Shown: positions 57,822-64,000 of the stretch, in pieces
Numbering within the stretch: the first letter of the stretch is position 1
Layout of the letters: each line of letters begins with the position of its first letter
Assembly (NCBI GenBank): GCA_944474755.1
Contig: OX104112.1
Location: forward strand, 68,372,433-68,436,432
Length of the DNA stretch: 64,000 nucleotides
Origin: Limnoperna fortunei
Taxonomy: Eukaryota > Mollusca > Bivalvia > Mytilida > Modiolidae
Reading direction: 5' to 3'
Notes under the pieces: model-generated
What the model saw: only the letters and a program-made list of their open reading frames with translations
Databases searched by the model: none
Told to the model about the DNA's origin: nothing
Translations under genes and position numbers: made by a program

Positions 57822-59534
57822 CTAAAACATATAAGGCAATACATAAAAAAATAGATATACGACAACTGATAATGCATGAACTAAAATTTACATAAAACCC
57901 CCCCCCCCCCCCCAAAAAAAAAACAAATTAAATGGGAATAATAATAAGCTAAAAAATTCTTTCTGTCCAGAAAATGGCAAGAAAGATACAATGTATTGTA
58001 ATAGGTAAGTTGTAACACTACTGATGGCTTGTTGCTAAAATATGTTTAAACAACATTAAAAGACATTTGGTTTCGTAAGTACATATATATGCACATAGTC
58101 CTTGACTTTACACTGGCATAAGTAGGTTAAAGGACTAATATTGTAAAGTCGAGATGTGCATTTTTTCATTTTCAGGTATAATTCAATGTTTATTTCCACA
58201 AAACACTCGAACTTCATCACAGTTTATTTACCATAAACGACTGATTGATTGAAAGTTTGGAAAAAAAATATAAATTCTTTGTATCGAATCAATTAATTAG
58301 GGATAATAGTGTCGATAAATAAAACACATATTTATATATCTCCAGCAAACGATGAGAAATGATTACTAAATCTTTACTGAATAGATGAGAAATATGTAAA
58401 TATCCAACAATGAACGATATAGTTGTCTAGTAAAAGTAATACCTAGCATACTATAATTACGATAAAATTTTATGTTCTTTGACAAAAAATGGGTGAACAT
58501 GGGCGTCACATCACGTAAAGTTAAGACTATTAGATTTTTATATATATCCTGGTTAAATGCATTAAATGGTTAAAAACTAATCCTAACTTATCTGGGTATT
58601 TTCGTGCACCTGTTAACTTACGTGGATATCTTGGTGTTCCTGCTAACTTACGTGAATATCTTGGTGTTCCTGCTAACTTACGTGAATATTTTGGTGTTCC
58701 TGCTAACTTACGTGAAAATCTTTGTGCTCCTGCTTACTTATACTCGTGCTAAATTATCTAGATATCTTAGTAATCATGCTAGCCTACGAGGATATCTTGG
58801 TGGTCCTGCTTACTTACTTATATTAGTTCCCTTGCTTACTTACCTGGATATCTTTGCTGTCTTTGCTGTCTTGTTTCCTTAACCAACGCAACCATGACCT
58901 ATAAAATTCGTTTTTTAAAATTGCAAATTTATTAAATGTTTCCAAAAGATTCATTCGTTCTAACGATGAGTCACAAAAATAGGGTTTTTGATTATATAGT
59001 GCCTTTGTAGTTTTTTAATGCTTTATTTATAGCCATAGACTTAAATGCGTAACAATTTTAAAGAAATTTTAAACATCAAATGTACCTTAAGTAGAATAAT
59101 GATAAAATTCTATACAAGGTACCAAGTTTTAACATTTATTACGCCAGTCACGTGTTTTGACTAATGAAGATGTTGCAGTTGCGATTGAACAAAAACCATT
59201 AAAAAAATTAAAATGTGTATGAATTTTTTATTAAAACATTCTGTCTATAAAGTTATAGATTACAGGAAAGTTCATCTAAACATTGGAAAACAAATACAGA
59301 ATTAACATTTTAGAAATTTCGAGGCATTGAACTTAAACTATATCACAAATTGGAATAAATGATATTCTTGTTAGGAGCAAAGTAAGACTTCTGTGCTGGT
59401 GATAACCGCTGAGACTAACAGTCCACTTATACATGCATCGACCCGGTGGTTGGAAATATAAAAGTTCACATAGTACAAAGACAAAGTTATTGTTTACTTA
59501 CGCAGATTGCAAAAAAGACGACTATCCTTTTCAT
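57298..59534 (-). CDS. Secreted Ser/Asn/Gly/Tyr-rich repetitive protein (three coding exons)
   Basis: Coding exons 59502-59534, 58844-58898 and 57298-57821 join in phase (0, then 1) to about 203 residues. Residues 1-18 or so form a signal peptide split by an intron ('MKRIVVFFAIC' then 'VMVALV'). A basic linker follows ('KETRQQRQQRYPG', 'QRSNYRHRW'), then about 15 imperfect repeats of 7-9 residues around 'SDSNSYGSN', an acidic alanine/glutamate tail and a final 'EIPPPPPPEIELP'. Repeat copies differ mostly at third codon positions (Ser TCN, Asn AAY, Asp GAY, Tyr TAY), so the frame is under protein-level selection. An upstream non-coding exon is implied by the acceptor before 59563. It is probably an extracellular structural protein (shell matrix, periostracum or byssus type); the role is inference and no named family is claimed. 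Confidence 0.75.
57898..57923 (-). repeat. C16-A10 tract (G-run on the coding strand)
   Basis: Sixteen C followed by ten A. On the gene strand this is T10-G16, about 77-100 bp upstream of the last exon's acceptor. The slippage-prone tract also feeds a false N-terminus (Gly-rich) into the longer open frame to 57915. Confidence 0.9.
58590..58844 (-). repeat. 30-bp minisatellite seeded by the exon 3 splice donor
   Basis: About eight units; the best four (58619-58735) read 'ctgctaacttacgtgaatat' + 'cttggtgttc' on the plus strand. The exon 3/intron boundary (58832-58861: 'cttgcttacttacctggata' + 'tctttgctgt') is itself a diverged unit. On the gene strand each good unit contains cac/gtaagt, a potential 5' splice site. 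The plus-strand frame 58604-58882 is a by-product. Confidence 0.85.
58844..58898 (-). CDS. Exon 3 (end of signal peptide and basic linker)
   Basis: Acceptor 'acgaattttatag' (just above 58898) and donor tccag/gtaagtaagc (at 58844/58843), both close to consensus. 55 nt, phase 0 in and 1 out, encoding VMVALVKETRQQRQQRYPG with the split Gly. It alone converts a short hydrophobic start into a full-length signal peptide, which supports the model. Confidence 0.75.
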
Positions 59535-59563
59535 GGTTCTTTCTGAATCAGTTGAAACAATGT
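59502..59563 (-). CDS. Exon 2 (start codon)
   Basis: The acceptor 'gttgtatttcctttcag' precedes 59563, so a 5' non-coding exon lies further up. ATG at 59534-59532, then KRIVVFFAIC, and the consensus donor atctgc/gtaagt at 59502/59501. Confidence 0.75.
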
Positions 59564-59579
59564 CTGAAAGGAAATACAA

Positions 59580-60716
59580 CACAACACATTTTGATGCAAA
59601 GCAACAATCCGCCGCATAATTGGTTTGCAGCTTAGTCCTGCGGTGGAGCTGGTTTAAATTGCCTACGACTGAATATTTTAAAATTAAAATTCTTTAATTC
59701 ATCGGTAAGCATACTTGTATGGATTATGTCCGTCACTAATTCTTAACAACAAATGGTAATACAAATATATTACTGCCCGAGCTCCTAAACTAAAGAATTA
59801 AAAAGTGAGAGCAGTTAAAGTTGCCTGAGTACTTGACTATCATGTTATGTGTCTTTACAAATATATACATTCATTGTGAATCGGATTAAAGCAATTAGTC
59901 TACATCTTAAACTCTCAGTAGTAAATAAAAAGAAAAACGAAATTGTAAAGTAAATAATTTATTTCCACATAATCTGTTATTGTTGCTTTAAAATTATTGT
60001 ATCTTTAAAAAAATTTTCTTTGTGAAATTTGTTATCTATTCGAAGGCACAACCTTCACTTCCGTTGGTTGATCAACTCATTCTTTTGATTATATTAATAA
60101 GATTTCAAATTGCCATTTTTGAAAAATGTTTTCCTGTTTGTAACGTTTAAATTAATACTAGTACAGTTTCGTTTTTTACTTTACATGGCATATTAAAGTT
60201 GTTTTTTGTCTGTTTTCTAATGTTGTGGAAACAATAAATTTGTTAAGATTCAATTAACAAACACTAGATGTGACATTGTGTATAAATATCATTTATGATA
60301 TTTCTACAGGCAGATCAATCTATAGCATAAGGTACCTTTGTCTTGGGGGATGGGGGGTGGGGTGGGAGGGTTGCATATTTTATAAAGAAGTGGTTACCGT
60401 TGACTCTAAAAAATGTGCTATGCTTATTATTCTGTCTGCCTTAAAATGTTTTTGAATTCATCTTTATTTTTCGAGTACTGAATTATAAAAATTACGTGTA
60501 AGGCGGCATATACATGTCAGAGCAGATGTGACAAGAAAGTTGATGTCATATTAATAGTTTTTGTATCTTTGAGAGCACTTAGTCCATTCATTTGTACAGT
60601 ATGTTAATATTATAATTAAACTGTTTCAATCACTATAGACAGGAAGAACAGATAAAGATTACTTTGACTAATATCAATACATTATCTCAAACAGCATAAC
60701 AAAACAAAAGAATAAC
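59580..60716. other. Upstream region of the minus-strand gene; G-rich tract
   Basis: It should contain the 5' non-coding exon and promoter of the 57.3-59.5 kb gene, which I cannot place. A G-quadruplex-like run (60345-60370: ggggga, ggggggt, ggggt, gggaggg) is the only marked feature. Confidence 0.4.
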
Positions 60717-60726
60717 TTATTAAGGG

Positions 60727-61018
60727 ATTGTTTGTTGTTTGTTTGATGTTTAACGCCACTTTCAGCAATTTTTCAGCTATTTCATGGTGTCCAGTTTTTA
60801 TTTTCCAGTTTTCCTCCCGCAGGTCGGGGGTTTCTCCGGTTGGAGTACCCGGAGAAACCCCCGACCTGCGGCAGGACAACTGGCAAACATTGTGAATTAG
60901 GATTGGAGTCGAGTACACCCTGCACGCAGTGAGACTCGAACCCGCAATCTCAGTGTTGATAGAGCTCGTGATCAATAGTAGACGAACTACCTTAACCACT
61001 CGACCGCAGAGGCCCCTT
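60727..61018 (-). mobile_element. Full-length SINE with an internal inverted duplication
   Basis: Reverse-orientation SINE from tail ('aacgccactttcagc') to tRNA-like head ending 'gaccgcagaggcccc', B box at about 60936-60950 ('gagactcgaacccgc' on the plus strand). Near-matching flanks ttattaaggg (60717-60726) and ttactaaggg (about 61019-61028) are the likely target duplication. A 35-bp stretch of body is duplicated in inverse (60805-60839 against 60849-60883, two mismatches, 9-base loop), replacing the normal 'ttgggggaggaagcc' segment. Confidence 0.88.
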
Positions 61019-61269
61019 TACTAAGGGTTAAACGTACACAAATAAATGTTTATTTGAAAGTTGTTACATTAAAAAAGTCAGAAAGTTATATAATTTTTGT
61101 AGAATCAAAACAAAGAAACAATATGCAGTGTTTTTATATCTTAAATTTAGATCTATGTCATTATACAGACAAAAAGCTAGGTAATACAATTTACTATGCC
61201 CAACTCGTGTTTTGTCATGTAAATACTCAGTGGAGCCGAAAGAGAGAAAATTGGAAGTCCAATTAATAA

Positions 61270-62640
61270 AGATTTTTTTTAATAATTTTTAATCACAAAA
61301 ATCTAATGAATGTCGCATTAACGCTAAACAATTCTTTTAAAAAAATAAATGGAATAATATATTTTAAGCTGAAAAACGTTTTATAATTTGTTAAGTTTCA
61401 TTCAACTTACTTTGGGCTCATTTGAAATGTTTTGCTTAAGCAAATTAATATCACTTTTAATTTAGTTTGTTGTATATATAATTCCTGTCCTCAACTTGAT
61501 CTTTTGAAATCATTTTTTCACTAGTTAGGACATTTTGAGAAGCTTCCACTTTTACATGAAACTTCGAATGCAGGTATTGTTAAAATACTAAATTGTTCAA
61601 AAAATTACTAAAATTTTATCTTGCCAAAATATTTTTACCACTTTTTAAAGACTTAATTTATACAGGTGCTTACAGACAAAAATTGTACACATCTAACCAC
61701 TATTGACCAAATCAGAACACAACGTAGTATTCAATTCTGTACTTAATATAAGGTACACAATCTGCTAACCTGTTACTGGTACACATTTACTACTTTTAAA
61801 CTTATAAACCCTGTCCACTTATTGGTCCAAATTACAGACATACCAAGAAATTTCAGTCGTGGACGATGCACAATTATTTGTAACCATTGTAAAGCAAAAT
61901 TTTAATTTGAATTTTAAAAATAAATTAGGTTGAAACAGTTTTTTGTATTCCGGAAATTACAGACAATAAACAACTTAGCTAATTAATTAATAATTCATTA
62001 CAACACGATTGGCCGGTTGGCGCTTTATGTCCAATATTTAACACCGAGCGTTATCGAGGGATAAAATGTGGGTAAAATGGGCAACCGGTGGTAAAATCAC
62101 TATATATTCTTGTCCCCATTCAATTATTTCGATTCTAATATATTACATTTGTTTTTAACAACGTAACCTTTGAGTTGCAGGCCTGTCTGCTATTTAGGAC
62201 ACAAATTTGATTGTGACGTCGTTAAATATCTAAAAAAATCTTACTATGACGTCGCTATAAAGAGTGTTATGACGCTGATAGGAATATATAGTCGTTTTAC
62301 ACCTGGTGTGGACTCGTTTTAAGCGTTTTAAGCATGTCATATTAGCATCTCGAAATAAACATTAAATGTATACTTTAGTTAACATATATCAGAGTATTCA
62401 ATTAGAATGAAATACTACTTAAAATGTAAAATAAATTTATCAATATTTATTTGTTTATTTCTTAATATAATGGCTGACAAATTAAAAAAAAATATTGGAG
62501 GTGCTTAAATTACTTTTGTGGCAGAGGTGAATTCTGACGTAGGCTAATATGTCGCCTTTGTTTCCGAGAGTTGGAATTTATACACAGAAATGGAAATTAA
62601 TCGTCATATATTACGCATATTTCTACAGAAAAGTGAAAGT
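61270..62640. other. Non-coding stretch containing a long direct repeat
   Basis: No gene. 61662-61812 is repeated at 63852-64000. CRE-like tgacgtcg sites occur at about 62215 and 62249. Confidence 0.45.
61662..61812 (+). repeat. Direct repeat, about 150 bp, copy 1
   Basis: 'acagacaaaaattgtacaca' through 'cttataaaccc' is nearly identical to 63852-64000 (about four differences by eye). Confidence 0.92.
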
Positions 62641-63297
62641 ATTAAAAATGGAAACGTTGTTTGTCAGTGCTACTCTGCAAAGCTACGACAGTGACTATTG
62701 ACAAAAAGCTGTCGTGAAAACGAAAAACGAACATGATAATGAAAAGTGACGAAAAAGGTTGAAGTGAAACAACTATAAATGAGTTGGAATATCTTGGTGT
62801 TAATGCTGCACTGCGGACACCAGAGAAAGATAGAATAAGTTTTCTTCTACAACAATTTAAGAAGTATCTGGCCAGATGAACCGCCATCAGTACGGAAAGT
62901 ATAAATATAAATTTGATATTCGCACTGAAATATAGATAGATCCAAAGGAACTGTAAATTATTCTGTTAAAGACTTATGCTTAAATTCCCACTTTTACCAC
63001 AGGGTGCTAAGCAATGGAAAACAAATAAAATATATGGCTAACCGATAAAATATTGAAAATGATAATTTCTAGTGAAAAGCGACGGTTATATTGTAATATA
63101 TTTTATCAATTTAATCACTTAACATTTTGAAACAGAAAACATATTTGAAATGTAAAAGATTTTATTGAATATGTGGACGGTTAACACAATACTTATAGCT
63201 ATCATCCTTCTATATAATTAACTTACCGTCAGTTATATATCACGTCGTATAATTTACTTTATCCTGCAACCGTTACATTTGCTGTACAATAAAGGTA

Positions 63298-63326
63298 GCC
63301 GAATAAATTTTTGCTTTATTCGGCAG
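63298..63326. repeat. Short hairpin
   Basis: 'tagccgaataaa' ... 'tttattcggca' with a short loop, followed by a third 'gccgaataaa'. Possibly part of the same inverted-repeat element as 63544-63690. Confidence 0.6.
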
Positions 63327-63543
63327 GGCCGAATAAAGTCTCCTGGTACCCTTGTCCTCGCTTCTAACGATATTTAGCATTATGTTCTGGTTTACGACGT
63401 GTTGTCGAATGCAATATTTGTTTGTGACGTCAGGCTATCACTTAAAAACGCCCCGAAAATTTCACACCAGAAATCGGCTAAAAGTGCAAATTTTTCATGT
63501 TTTTCGTCGCTGTAAAATGTATTTTAGATTTTCAGGATAAAAG

Positions 63544-63690
63544 CAATATTCGTACAGTGTCCGAAAATAGAAAGTTTATTTGTACTCGCCGCTAAACAGG
63601 TGAGAAATGCTCGGCAGAGCCTCGCATTTCTACCTGTTTCTAAAGCTCGTACAAATAAATTATATATTTTCGGACACTGTACGAATATTG
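63544..63690. mobile_element. Fold-back (hairpin) element with about 70-bp arms
   Basis: 'caatattcgtacagtgtccg' + 'aaaata' and 'tattttcggacactgtac' + 'gaatattg' are exact reverse complements at the ends. The inner arms ('ttatttgtac', 'aacaggtgagaaatgc') also pair around 'ctcggcagagcctcg'. Non-coding MITE-like element. Confidence 0.82.
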
Positions 63691-63851
63691 TTTATTAAAC
63701 ACTCCCAGTGTAAACTTGGATTTATAATGAGAAACATCTTTATTATTTTTTAATAGGAATAACTTTGAAAATGTTTAATAACATGTTGTTGGATAATATT
63801 ACGCAACATTGATAGTTTTGCTTCTAATCATCATTTACATGTTTTTTATGA

Positions 63852-64000
63852 ACAGTGCTTACAGACAAAAAATGTACACATCTAACCACTATTGACCAAA
63901 TCAGAACACAACGTAGTATTCAATTCTGTACTTAATGTAAGGTACACAATCTGCTAACCTGTTACTTGTACACATTTACTACTTTTAAACTTATAAACCC
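63852..64000 (+). repeat. Direct repeat, about 150 bp, copy 2 (cut by the window end)
   Basis: Partner of 61662-61812, about 2.19 kb downstream in the same orientation. The match runs to the last base of the window, so its true length is unknown. Confidence 0.92.

Noticed and set aside
57822..57915. Gly-rich N-terminal extension of the repeat exon
   Set aside because: It would read through the acceptor and the poly-C tract; the spliced model supplies a true signal peptide instead.
58604..58882. Plus-strand 92-codon hydrophobic frame
   Set aside because: Translation of the 30-bp minisatellite opposite exon 3; the unit length is a multiple of three, which keeps the frame open.
62642..62887. 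Minus-strand 81-codon frame
   Set aside because: Hydrophobic, no motif, no splice or start context; likely chance.

Overview
The window looks like animal nuclear DNA, most likely from a mollusc and probably a bivalve. It is strongly A+T-rich and gene-poor, has GT...AG introns, and is full of retrotransposon and DNA-transposon debris. The commonest repeat is a tRNA-headed SINE ending in a 'gctgaaagtggcgttaaacacc' type tail, a form I associate with bivalve genomes (V-SINE/MetaSINE-type, e.g. RUDI). Species assignment is inference. No bacterial, phage or CRISPR feature is present. Most long open frames are chance or repeat translations.

Layout. 1-7.2 kb: three diverged copies of a non-coding segment, one carrying a full-length SINE. 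8.3-11.5 kb: a decayed non-LTR retrotransposon (endonuclease, RT, Cys-rich C-terminus). 12.3-14.4 kb: recent local duplications, including 336-bp and 226-bp apparently perfect repeats. 15.4-18 kb: a paralogous non-coding pair and a possible membrane-segment exon. 22.0-24.2 kb: 46 copies of a 49-bp satellite. 26.9-28.2 kb: a second RT remnant. 28.9-33.2 kb: two related terminal-inverted-repeat transposons, back to back in opposite orientation, each with a 4-bp target duplication and subterminal repeats; the termini fit a non-autonomous Ginger-like family. 34-48 kb: small tandem repeats, retrotransposon tails, a hAT-like MITE, several SINEs and a second copy of a fold-back MITE.

The gene-bearing part is 48-60 kb and only appears when exons are joined by splice sites and phase. 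(i) A plus-strand secreted Cys-rich protein: signal-peptide exon 48734-48802, terminal exon 49497-49704. (ii) A plus-strand gene with exons at 50878, 51108, 51231 and 54883, whose phases agree, ending in an Asn/His/Asp/Gly/Tyr-rich exon. (iii) A minus-strand gene, 59534 to 57298, encoding about 203 residues: a signal peptide split across two exons, a basic linker, then a Ser/Asn/Gly/Tyr/Asp repeat domain whose repeat copies differ mainly at synonymous positions. A candidate secreted protein exon also lies at 35615-35900 on the minus strand. Genes (ii) and (iii) share a layout (phase 0 then phase 1 introns, low-complexity last exon) and may be shell-matrix or mantle-type secreted proteins; that role is inference.

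The most unusual observation is that in both gene (ii) and gene (iii) an intronic minisatellite (29-bp unit, roughly 80 copies; 30-bp unit, about 8 copies) is built from near-copies of the gene's own exon/5'-splice-site junction, so each intron starts inside its own repeat array.
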